From assembly GCA_001970955.1 (NCBI GenBank), contig MPUH01000618.1:1-43055 (forward strand): 43,055 bases of DNA, read 5' to 3'. The stretch is from Stentor coeruleus. Taxonomy: Eukaryota > Ciliophora > Heterotrichea > Heterotrichida > Stentoridae. Shown piece after piece: positions 21,018-29,587 of the stretch. Below the pieces are notes generated by a model. The model was not told the DNA's origin. It did not search any database and saw nothing but the letters and a program-made list of their open reading frames with translations. Position 1 is the stretch's first letter, and every line of letters begins with the position of its first letter. The position numbers were made by a program, and so were the translations under genes.

Positions 21018-23108
21018 ATGGTCAAAGTAAACCCTCTAGACAAGCTTGCAGCAAAAAACTACCCTGAACGTATGAGAAGAGAATACAAAAACCCCACTGA
21101 AAAAAGCAACTACGACTCCTCAACAATGACCGATTCTAATAAAAGGTGCTTCAAAATCCTGATTTTCCACCCAGAGTCCGTACCTCGGATGATTTGGGAT
21201 ATCCTTTTGCTCATTCTTATAATCTACCAAGCTCTAACCGTCCCATACTTCATCTGTTTTAACGATTCTTACACAAAATTCCTTTCAGCCTTAGACATGG
21301 TTATGAGCTTTATCTTTTTTTTCGATATCATTATCTGCTTCAACACCGGTTTCTACAGCAAAGGCACTTTAATTATGAAGCGTCGGCCAATCGCTTTTGA
21401 ATACCTCAAACTATGGTTCTGGATCGACGCAATAGCCACATTTCCTTACAATTGGGTTATCGAAGGGATAACTCTAGAATCCAGCCAAAACACATCCTCA
21501 AGTATCTACACAGCCCCAAAAATCCTAAGAATTGTGAGGATTTTCAGGTTCCTAAGAATCCTCAGACTTTTGCGACTTGCCAAACTCAAAAAAATCCTTA
21601 TAAAAATCGAGGACTATATCGCCAGTAACACTTTAGCGAATTTCTTTTTATTTGTCAGATTATTATCAATGGTATTTTTCATAGCTCATTGGACAGCTTG
21701 TTTTTGGTTTCTAATTGGTAGCCAAGATACAATTTCTCATCCAATAACATGGATAATTGTAGCAGGTATTCAAGATTCAACAAGTTATGAACAATATATA
21801 ACATCATTATATTGGGCATTTACAACAATAGCTACAGTTGGTTATGGAGATATTACACCTATAACTTTAAATGAAAAATTATTTGCAATGATGACTATGA
21901 TTATGTCAAGTGGGGTTTTTGCATATACTGTAGGGAGTATAGGTTCACTTATTAGTAAACAAAATGCTACAGAAAATACTTATAGGGAACAAGTTGTTGC
22001 TGTTAATAGTTATATGAAAAAAAAATTCTTACCTAAATCATTACAGTTTAGAGTTAGGAGGTATTTAGATTATATATGGGAAGTTAAGAAAACAAAAAAA
22101 CTTAATGAAAAACAGGTTTTGAGTTTGTTATCTGAACCTTTGAGAGATGAGATTTATGCGCATATTAATGCGAATGTTATTAAGTTGTGTAAAGTTTTTG
22201 ATGAATTTGAAGCTTATTTTATAGCTCAGTTAACTAGGACTTTAGAGAATGAAACTTATGCTCCTGGGGATACAATTTTTGGAGAAGGGGAAATTAGTTC
22301 AAAGATTTATTTTGTCCTTAATGGGAAAATTGAAATTTTCCATCAATATACATCGAGCACTTTTGCTTGGTTGGAAGCTAAACAGTATTTTGGGGAGATT
22401 GCGTTTTTTACTGGTACGGCGAGGTCAGCATCGGCTAGATGTTCAGAGTTTGTTGATTTGTTAAGTTTAATAAGAATGAATTTCCTTAGCCTACTAGAAA
22501 AATTCCCTGAAGCCAAAGAGATAACGAAAACCTTGCAAAGAAGGTGTGAAAACGGCAACTACTCATCTTTAAACATCTACTGCTATTTATGTGAAGAACT
22601 TGGGCATGTTGCGATAAAATGCCGAACTTTGCTAGTAAACCTTGACCAAGAAGATACACGTAATCACTGGCTAGAAAGTAAACAAAGTATAAAAAAAGTA
22701 AAAGTCAAAACCGGCGAAAATAACAAAAGCGATACAACCACACCAAAAATCAGCCTTTTAAGTCCACTTCTCAAAACTCCATATCAAAGACACCAAAGAA
22801 AAAAGTCTAAAATCCGTTACAACAGACGTAATGTTATAGGAATCCCAAGAAACAACACAACAAAAATCCCTGAAGGTGCTGATTTATACCCAGCAATTCA
22901 TGAAGCTGTAAACAGTTATATAATAAATGATTCTGGGAATTCGACTAGTGTTATTAATCAAGAAAAAACAGCATCAAAAGATAAAGATAGAAAAAAATAT
23001 ACAATGTTTTATATAAACTCAGATGCTGGAGAAGATATAGCTTCGGTGCAAGAATATGAGAAAAAGTCTGAGCTCAAACTCAGTCATACAAGTGAGTTTG
23101 ATGTGTGA
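21018..23108 (+). CDS. Cyclic-nucleotide-regulated voltage-gated K+ channel with zinc knuckle
   Basis: 696 aa from ATG 21018 to TGA. It has six membrane segments of the EAG/HCN/CNG superfamily: S1 about residues 58-80, S4 with regularly spaced arginines (RIVRIFRFLRILRLLRLAKL, about 171-190), S5 about 206-233, and a pore with TTIATVGYGDITP (269-281). GYG is the K+ selectivity signature. A C-linker leads to a cNMP-binding domain (about 400-505) with GEGEISSKIYFVLNGKIEIF and FGEIAFFTGTARSASARC, keeping the Arg that contacts the cyclic-nucleotide phosphate. A CCHC zinc knuckle, CYLCEELGHVAIKC (522-535), follows. The C-terminal 150 residues are basic and low-complexity. The channel probably sets membrane potential and ciliary beating in response to voltage and cyclic nucleotides, inferred from family knowledge. 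Confidence 0.93.
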   Translation: MVKVNPLDKLAAKNYPERMRREYKNPTEKSNYDSSTMTDSNKRCFKILIFHPESVPRMIWDILLLILIIYQALTVPYFICFNDSYTKFLSALDMVMSFIFFFDIIICFNTGFYSKGTLIMKRRPIAFEYLKLWFWIDAIATFPYNWVIEGITLESSQNTSSSIYTAPKILRIVRIFRFLRILRLLRLAKLKKILIKIEDYIASNTLANFFLFVRLLSMVFFIAHWTACFWFLIGSQDTISHPITWIIVAGIQDSTSYEQYITSLYWAFTTIATVGYGDITPITLNEKLFAMMTMIMSSGVFAYTVGSIGSLISKQNATENTYREQVVAVNSYMKKKFLPKSLQFRVRRYLDYIWEVKKTKKLNEKQVLSLLSEPLRDEIYAHINANVIKLCKVFDEFEAYFIAQLTRTLENETYAPGDTIFGEGEISSKIYFVLNGKIEIFHQYTSSTFAWLEAKQYFGEIAFFTGTARSASARCSEFVDLLSLIRMNFLSLLEKFPEAKEITKTLQRRCENGNYSSLNIYCYLCEELGHVAIKCRTLLVNLDQEDTRNHWLESKQSIKKVKVKTGENNKSDTTTPKISLLSPLLKTPYQRHQRKKSKIRYNRRNVIGIPRNNTTKIPEGADLYPAIHEAVNSYIINDSGNSTSVINQEKTASKDKDRKKYTMFYINSDAGEDIASVQEYEKKSELKLSHTSEFDV

Positions 23109-24143
23109 TATGCTATTATATAAGATTTTTTATATACAAAAAGTTAGGAGGAGTTTTTTTTTTTTGTGGGTTGGAGATTAGATATGATTTTATGATAAAT
23201 GGTGTGAGTATTTAAAGGAATTTATAGGTTTAGAATTTTTATGTAGAATTTGCTGATTTTTTTTATGATTAATAGTGAAAGTGTGAATGAAAATTATATT
23301 TTTATATTTTTATTGTATTGAATTAGAAAGAAAATTTTAATGTTTAAGGATATTGTTGTGAGTGGATATAATAAAGATGAATTTTAATGAAGATTTGTAT
23401 TGAAGTATAGTGAGGTGTCAAACCAGAAAATGTTTCATGAGAATTCCTTTATATAATTCTAAATATAAAAAAAAGCAAAGTTGTATATTTTTTTAATTGA
23501 CCATGGGCTTCGGCAACCTTATAACCAAGTTTTTATTGTAAACACATAAATTTCCTCAAAAATATTCATAAAAATTTTCCTATCTAAAATAAATACTAAA
23601 AAAATACCTCGCTTTACTACAGAGTAATAACAAAAAAGTAAAACTATAATATATTTACCTTAATATACTAAATATCTTCAGAAAATATAAACAAATCCTT
23701 TTATCAATAAAATATCATATCTTATCACTTAAATATAAATATCACGAGCCATATACTACTTATAATTATTCACCCTTTTAATCAGATTTTCAATCAACTC
23801 AAATATTATCAAAATTTTTACAATCATAAATTTTGAATTATATATTTTTATCACCTTCCTATTTCCTATATCTTTTTAGCTCAAGCTATATAAATTATTT
23901 CAAAACATTTTCTCATTTTTTACATGAAAATTCTTATCAATTTTATTCCTTTTGCTTATAACTTATAAAATCTTATTATTAGTTGATGCATTATCATCTA
24001 GGTTTTTTATATTAAAATCTAAAAAACCTTTAAAAAAAATTCTAAAATTCTAGATTTTGCTTTAGAGATTGAGAAACCCATTTAAAATTATAATATCATT
24101 ATAAACTCAAACATAAATACTATTAACAATATTCATCTTATAT
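23109..24143. other. Convergent intergenic region
   Basis: It lies between the 3' ends of a plus gene and a minus gene. G/T-rich to about 23410, then C/A-rich from about 23520, so each side is G-rich on the sense strand of its gene. No ORF or RNA gene could be supported. Confidence 0.55.
23136..23165 (+). other. Shared 3'-flank motif: 12-mer plus T-run
   Basis: ACAAAAAGTTAG at 23136-23147, then GAGGAG and twelve T, 28 nt after the channel stop. It matches the element after the CRAL-TRIO gene at 19108. Confidence 0.3.
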
Positions 24144-25895
24144 TCAAGTTTTTCTTGAAGCTAACTCTAACTGTTCAGTTCTCAAAACTAACTGTGATAT
24201 AGTTTTCTCCTGACCAAAATATTCCAAATAAGCCTGATGCTTCATTTCTCCCAAACTATCATTTTCATTATTCCCACTAAGAAATTCTGAGTTTTCTAAA
24301 GCTTTAACCGTTTCCCTAACCCAAGTATCTTTATAGTTTTGAATATAAATCCCTTTTTTCTTTATATAATCTTCAGGATTAGTAATACTAAGCCTTTTCA
24401 AATCTCTAGGCTCTTTTTTCATTTTCTCAAGGAGGGTTTCAATGAACTTTTCATCAATTTTCTTATAGAAAAGAGATCCGATCATGATATTTTTTCTTTT
24501 GAAATCTTCAATTTTTGATTTGGATGCTGGTTTATTTCTGCAGTCCCCCATGATTTTCTTATCAAAATCTTTACTTACAATAGTTTTTGCCCCACGACGA
24601 GGAGTTGTTGATGATGGTCTACTTGGTTGTTTTATAGAAATATACCCTTTAGGTTCAATAATTGGTTCTGAAGACTCGAAGGATTTATTTGTTAAACTTT
24701 GAAGTGGACTTCTGTCAATTGATGAAGTTTCTATATGGAAAGATTCTGGGTTTTGCATGCGAGAAAAAAATTTGTCAAGGAGGAATTTTTTCGAGTCTTT
24801 AAAACTTATAGTCGGGTCTTGAGTAGGTATTGAATTGATTGGACTTGTTACTGTAACTTCAGTATGGGATTTGTCTTGTGATGGTTCTGTGAAAGAGTCT
24901 TCTTTTGTGAGAAGGGATATCGCCTGGATGTTGAGACTTTCAGATTTTGTATGAGTTTTACCTAAATCTGATATTTTAATTTTCGGCAGATCTTCTTTAA
25001 CTACAAAATCACTGATATCCTTTCTATTATCTTCTATACTAACAAACTTTATAGTCTTCGTCGGTAATGCTTTATACTTAAATATCGCATCCATAAGTGA
25101 AGCCAAAAGTATATGTCCAGGACTATTAGTCACAGTTTCAATTTTGTTATAAATCTCATAAGCATTATCTATATTTTCTATATATTTCTTACTTTCAATT
25201 ATCTTCCCATTGACAATTAGCATTTGTATTTTCCTTAAAGTTTGAATAGCAATTCCAGGATTTGAAACATAGTTTAAAAACACATCTAATCCATTATAAG
25301 GATCCTTAACTTGAAATTCAATATTAGTCATCATTGCCACAAAAGCTTTTCCTAGTTCTTCATTGCCTTTAAGTTGACAGTTTTGAAGGTTTTGGATTTT
25401 TTTAATAGTAAACTGACATGCAACTTTTCCAATAGTATCAGCTTGAGTTCCTAAAGGCTTTTTAGGGATTTTTTGGACTTGAAGACTTGGTTTTATACGT
25501 TCAGCGCTTTTGCCACGGGGGAATTTTGAGTTTTTCGGCATGTTTTTAGTCAAATCAAAGCTGTTGTTTCGTTTTGTACATGTTGGGGACTTGGATCTTT
25601 GGACTTTTTCTTGGGCTTGAGGGTTTTTTGTGCTGTTTTCCTTTAGTTTTTTGGTTTTTGGCTCTGAAATCATAGGCTGCTTTGATGTTTGTTGTAAAGG
25701 TTTTGAGGAATCCAGAGGAATTTTATCTGAGATTTTGGTAATCGACATAGAATTTGTCCTAGAATTCGGTTTTTCCTTTATCAAAGCTTGTTCAATCAAC
25801 CTTTTTCTCGTCATCATAACAGTTGTCTCTTTATCTTTATGACAACTTCCCCTATCTTCATGCCCCTTAATATCGCTAAGTTTCTTATTTTCCAT
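24144..25895 (-). CDS. Disordered protein of unknown function (583 aa)
   Basis: One frame from ATG 25895 to TGA. Residues about 1-150 are rich in Lys, Ser, Pro, Asn and Gln (RSKSPTCTKR, PRGKSAERIKPS) and look disordered and possibly phosphorylated. Residues about 160-290 are better ordered and helical: KACQFTIKKIQ-like start, GNEELGKAFVAMMTNIEF, NPGIAIQTLRKIQMLIVNGK, GHILLASLMDAIFKY. A second Ser/Thr/Pro-rich stretch (PSRPSSTTPRRG) precedes a charged C-terminal part with FYKKIDEKFIETLLEKMKKE. I recognise no family; a scaffold or cytoskeletal role is only a guess. No intron is needed. The next minus-strand gene upstream ends 334 bp away. Confidence 0.75.
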   Translation of the reverse strand: MENKKLSDIKGHEDRGSCHKDKETTVMMTRKRLIEQALIKEKPNSRTNSMSITKISDKIPLDSSKPLQQTSKQPMISEPKTKKLKENSTKNPQAQEKVQRSKSPTCTKRNNSFDLTKNMPKNSKFPRGKSAERIKPSLQVQKIPKKPLGTQADTIGKVACQFTIKKIQNLQNCQLKGNEELGKAFVAMMTNIEFQVKDPYNGLDVFLNYVSNPGIAIQTLRKIQMLIVNGKIIESKKYIENIDNAYEIYNKIETVTNSPGHILLASLMDAIFKYKALPTKTIKFVSIEDNRKDISDFVVKEDLPKIKISDLGKTHTKSESLNIQAISLLTKEDSFTEPSQDKSHTEVTVTSPINSIPTQDPTISFKDSKKFLLDKFFSRMQNPESFHIETSSIDRSPLQSLTNKSFESSEPIIEPKGYISIKQPSRPSSTTPRRGAKTIVSKDFDKKIMGDCRNKPASKSKIEDFKRKNIMIGSLFYKKIDEKFIETLLEKMKKEPRDLKRLSITNPEDYIKKKGIYIQNYKDTWVRETVKALENSEFLSGNNENDSLGEMKHQAYLEYFGQEKTISQLVLRTEQLELASRKT

Positions 25896-25987
25896 ATTTC
25901 AAATATTTCTAACGAAAATCATCATATGAATTTACATTTTTTCAAAATACCCAAATCCAAAAACCGAAATATCATCAAAATCTTCCT

Positions 25988-26134
25988 AAAATCTTCCCAA
26001 AATCCAATCAAAACATACAAATCCAATCAAAAATCCAATGAAAATTTATAAACCCATCATAAAATCTTCCAAAAATCCAATCAAAACATACAAATCCAAT
26101 CAAAAATCCAATGAAAATTTATAAACCCATCATA
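25988..26134. repeat. Tandem duplication, 73-bp unit x2
   Basis: Copies begin at 25988 and 26061 (AAAATCTTCC) and differ by one base. Each contains several short AATCCAATCAAAA-like pieces. The block fills most of the gap between two minus-strand genes; bases 25896-26229 hold nothing else. Confidence 0.8.
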
Positions 26135-26303
26135 ATTTAAAACACTAATTTATTTTCCTATAATTATTCGCTATATTCTGAATATACTCACTATTATCAT
26201 TTTGTTCTCTAAGTATATNATTTAAAACACTAATTTATTTTCCTATAATTATTCGCTATATTCTGAATATACTCACTATTATCATTTTGTTCTCTAAGTA
26301 TAT
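26135..26303. repeat. 84-bp direct duplication around single N (scaffold artefact)
   Basis: Bases 26135-26218 and 26220-26303 read the same, with N at 26219. Both copies carry the last codons and TAG stop of the ankyrin gene, so the protein end is the same whichever copy is kept. Confidence 0.85.
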
Positions 26304-27633
26304 CCAAATTAAGTCTAGGTAATGATGGTGCAGATGGTGGTCTAGACATAGGTTGTAAATTAGCAGCTAAAATTTCTTGCATCCTATCTTCAACTACAGC
26401 TTGTAATTCTAAATATAATCTTGAAACCATACTACTTATATTATGTTCCATTTCTTGCATTATAAACTGACTCAATTGTTGAACCCTAGCAGAAACTTCA
26501 TCTTTTATTTGAGTTGTACTAATAATATCAAGTTTATGAGATAAGCATTCAATTTCTCTATCAATAAAAACATACAATTCAGCTTCAAGTTCTTCAGCTG
26601 TCATATTATTTTCTCTACCTGGGACAGTTCTTAAAGGTGATTTTATAAGCTGATCATAAACTCTTCCAAATGTTTGAGGTGGGAGTTTAGGTGGTCCACG
26701 CTTAGCGTGGACAGGTAATTGTAAACTCTGTAATTTATAATCCCCAGGGATATTCAAACCATTAGTTTTACTAGAAGTTTCAAGTTCATCTAATAATTTC
26801 TGAGCCATTGCATTATATAATTCCTGCATATGATGATTTAAATCTGCTAAAGCTGTTTCATATAATCTATCATAAGCTTTAGTCATTTCTGTAGTTAAAC
26901 TTCTTCTTAATTTAGTCATACAATCTTCAGCTGCATGACAAGCTAAAGTTGTTGTACTAGCTTTTATATGTCTTTCAAGTTCATCTTTGAATTTAAAAAT
27001 TTTTTCATCAGATTTCTCTTCTCCAATTGATGATTTATATACCGTAGAAGGATGTATTTGTTTTCTTGTTGGTGTTGTTTCTCTAGATTTTGTAGGTCTT
27101 TTAGGTGATTTAGATTTCTCAGCTTTAGGTGCTAAAATATTACGAATTTCATCTGATTTGCATCTTGAAATACAGTCTTTACCGAACTAAATATAAGTTA
27201 CTGAGTCTTTATGTCTTGGATCAGCACCATTGTCTATAAGAAGTCTGACAATTTTTGCATGGTTGTGATATACGGCAATCATAAGTGAAGTCCAACCTCG
27301 TTGATCATAAGCGTCAATTTCACAGCCGGCTTTTATGAGATTACTTGCGATGTCTTCATGATTATACCAGCAAGCCATGAAAAGAATTGACTGGCCAGCC
27401 TAATTGGATGTTACATTGTTACGTGAGTTTAGGTCAGCATTATGACGAAGAAGCTCTTGGACAATTTCACCTTTGCCGGATTTTACGGCTAGAGCTAAAG
27501 CTGAGTAACCAGAGTCATTTTTTTGGTTTATTTGAGACTTTGGGATGAATTGCTTCAGTCGTGCTAGGTTGCCTTCTTCAGCTGCCATCATTAGTGGCGT
27601 GTAGCCTCCTGTGACATATCCTAATCTTGACAT
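26230..27633 (-). CDS. Ankyrin-repeat protein with C-terminal coiled coil, three exons (457 aa)
   Basis: Exons 27633-27415, 27399-27202 and 27186-26230 join in phase 0 to 458 codons with stop TAG. The first two exons encode about four ankyrin repeats: GGYTPLMMAAEEGNLARLKQ, SGYSALALAVKSGKGEIVQE, AGQSILFMACWYNHEDIASN and RGWTSLMIAVYHNHAKIVRL. Exon three adds a basic Ser/Pro linker (KSKSPKRPTKSRETTPTRK) and then a long acidic/helical region (ELERHIKASTTTLAC onward) likely to form coiled coils. A Pro-rich tail (SRPPSAPSLPRLN) closes the protein. Ankyrin repeats bind protein partners; the partner and role here are unknown. Splicing is essential: each intron ends the frame with an in-frame TAG. Both introns are 15 nt. 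Confidence 0.88.
27187..27201 (-). other. 15-nt intron (second of the ankyrin gene)
   Basis: The sense sequence is GTAACTTATATTTAG, phase 0, between GAC TCA and TTC GGT. Removal extends the frame 89 codons into the long 3' exon. Confidence 0.85.
27400..27414 (-). other. 15-nt intron (first of the ankyrin gene)
   Basis: The sense sequence is GTAACATCCAATTAG, phase 0, between AAC AAT and GCT GGC. Removal restores an unbroken ankyrin repeat across the junction. Confidence 0.9.
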
Positions 27634-28284
27634 GAATATTTGATTATTAGAATATGAGTTTAGTGAATAGAAAGGTATGCAAATTTATGGTTTTGGATAT
27701 AAAAGAGTATTGAATGTATGGTTTTGGATATATTTTTGTATTATGAATAATGATAAATATATGAAGTTTATATTTTTCGGGCGTAAATTGTGGTTGATGA
27801 TGTTTATGAATAGATTTGAGATGTATTTGTATGGAAATTATTGATAAGGCTATGATGTAAATGATAAAGGTAGAAATGTTTTATGTGACTTGGAAAATAA
27901 ATCAAAAATTAAATACAAAATCGTATATTTGCAAGGTATATCAGGCTATACGAAAGGGAAAATATATATTCTAATAGTAGATATATATGCAAAAAATAAA
28001 TTGAAAAAATAAAATCGCATATTAAAATAATTCACTAAGTCCATAAGTTCTATATGCATACAATATACTCTAAATACCTAGCATAAAATGATACATTTTA
28101 TCCAAATAATTAATAAATACATACAAAAACCTCGCATCTATTCATAAAAACTAAAACCATCACAAAGCCAGCAATTCTTCTAATCTCCTAACCCATCCTA
28201 TTTTCTAATCATAAATCCTCTGATTCCAAAAAATATAACAACATCTATCACAATTACCATAATAAAAATTATATATATGTGTAA
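27634..28284. other. Intergenic region, no gene seen
   Basis: G/T-rich on the plus strand to about 27900 (5' flank of the ankyrin gene), then C/A-rich from about 28020 (3' flank of the next minus gene). A 20-bp stretch around GTATGGTTTTGGATAT is repeated near 27685 and 27716. Nothing else could be supported. Confidence 0.5.
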
Positions 28285-28773
28285 CTATATAATAAAACAC
28301 CCACATGAAGCTTTAGTACAATTCATTTCAAACTGTTTTTTCTCATCAATCTTATCCTGTAATTCATTAACTGCTTGTTTCAATCTAAAATTTTCCATAC
28401 TTTCTCTATTAATCCTTTCAAAATTCTCATCAAGTCTAGCATTAAGTTTCTTAATAGCCCCTTTGCATTCTGTAACCATTATCCCAGCTTCTATTTCAAC
28501 AATAAAAGACTTAGTCATAAAGCTTGTGTCACATTGTTCATAAAAAATAGATTCTTTAGGAATTGGGGTCAAAATATAGGCTTCACAATCAGGAATAGGT
28601 TTTTCTGTGCTTTTATTTGAGAATTTAGTAGGTGTTGTACATAAGTCTTCATGTATAGTACTGATTGAGAAATCATAATCTTGGATACTATTTTTTGAAT
28701 GAGTATGAGAAGTTATGTTGATACTACTTGGTATTGAAATAGTATGAGGAGGTTGGCTTTTTGATGATTGCAT
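28285..28773 (-). CDS. Small coiled-coil protein with CaaX-like C-terminus (162 aa)
   Basis: One frame from ATG 28773. The first 70 residues are Ser/Thr/His-rich and probably disordered (SSKSQPPHTISIPSSINITS). Residues about 95-150 form a heptad-like coiled coil (CKGAIKKLNARLDENFERIN, LKQAVNELQDKIDEKKQ). The protein ends ...CTKASCGCFII. CFII fits the CaaX prenylation pattern and two nearby cysteines could be further lipid sites, so a membrane-tethered coiled-coil protein is plausible. I know no homologue. The coding call rests on length, start codon, composition and the ordered coiled coil. Confidence 0.65.
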   Translation of the reverse strand: MQSSKSQPPHTISIPSSINITSHTHSKNSIQDYDFSISTIHEDLCTTPTKFSNKSTEKPIPDCEAYILTPIPKESIFYEQCDTSFMTKSFIVEIEAGIMVTECKGAIKKLNARLDENFERINRESMENFRLKQAVNELQDKIDEKKQFEMNCTKASCGCFII

Positions 28774-29587
28774 TTTGAATATATTAAAAACTAGGTATCA
28801 TTTTTTTAAAGGATATTTTGGGTATTTAGAATAAGATTATGATATAGATGGGCTTATAAAATATTTTTTTGTGAATGAAAAATATTATTAGGGTAGTGAA
28901 ATAAATATGAAAAATAGGAGAAGGTGTAGAGGATCATGAGGGGATTAAGATATGGGAAGATTTAAATTTGTATTTGAGTTGCTTTTTTTAGATGATTAAT
29001 GCTGTAAGGAGATTGTGGTGATTATAAATAGTTAATTGTATAAGGTATAGGATGATAGGAATAAGAAAAGCTACTTATTATTTGTAAACTTGATAACTTC
29101 TAAAACTCAAACCTTTCAACAGAATAGAATTTATTGTAGTTTTATTTTCCCTTCAACATCAAGAATAGTTTTTATTTTGTTTAAAACTTGCATTTTAATC
29201 AGATATTTTGCATTTTTACTTAAGAAGATTTCTGGTATTTGATAAAAAGTTAATATAGAAGTATCCAAGCCAATAAGTTTCACAATTTATTTTAGCGTCA
29301 GACTTAGTGTATACGAAAAATAATCTAAATAATTGATTAAGACTAGGATTTATTTGAAGACCCTTATTTAGCAAGAAATAAAAAATATATATAATATCTA
29401 AATTAAATATCACAATTATTTGTAATCCACCACAAAAGGATAGTATATTTTCATATAAAATAAATACTTATTTTTTTTATTTCACAACTTATCTTTAATA
29501 TATAATTACATGTAATTTTTAGTTTGCTATTCTTATGTGAAATTTATTATCTGTGTTTAATTCACCTTAAATTTCGATATAATAATA
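28774..29587. other. Intergenic region, no gene seen
   Basis: G-rich on the plus strand to about 29060 (5' flank of the minus gene at 28285), then AT-rich. A 65-codon minus frame at 29216-29413 is low-complexity and hydrophobic with no supporting feature. Confidence 0.5.

Noticed and set aside
25988..26134. CRISPR-like or mobile-element repeat
   Set aside because: Only two contiguous copies, no spacers, no terminal inverted repeats and no transposase.
29216..29413. 65-codon minus-strand ORF
   Set aside because: Short, hydrophobic, low complexity, no support from splicing or motifs.
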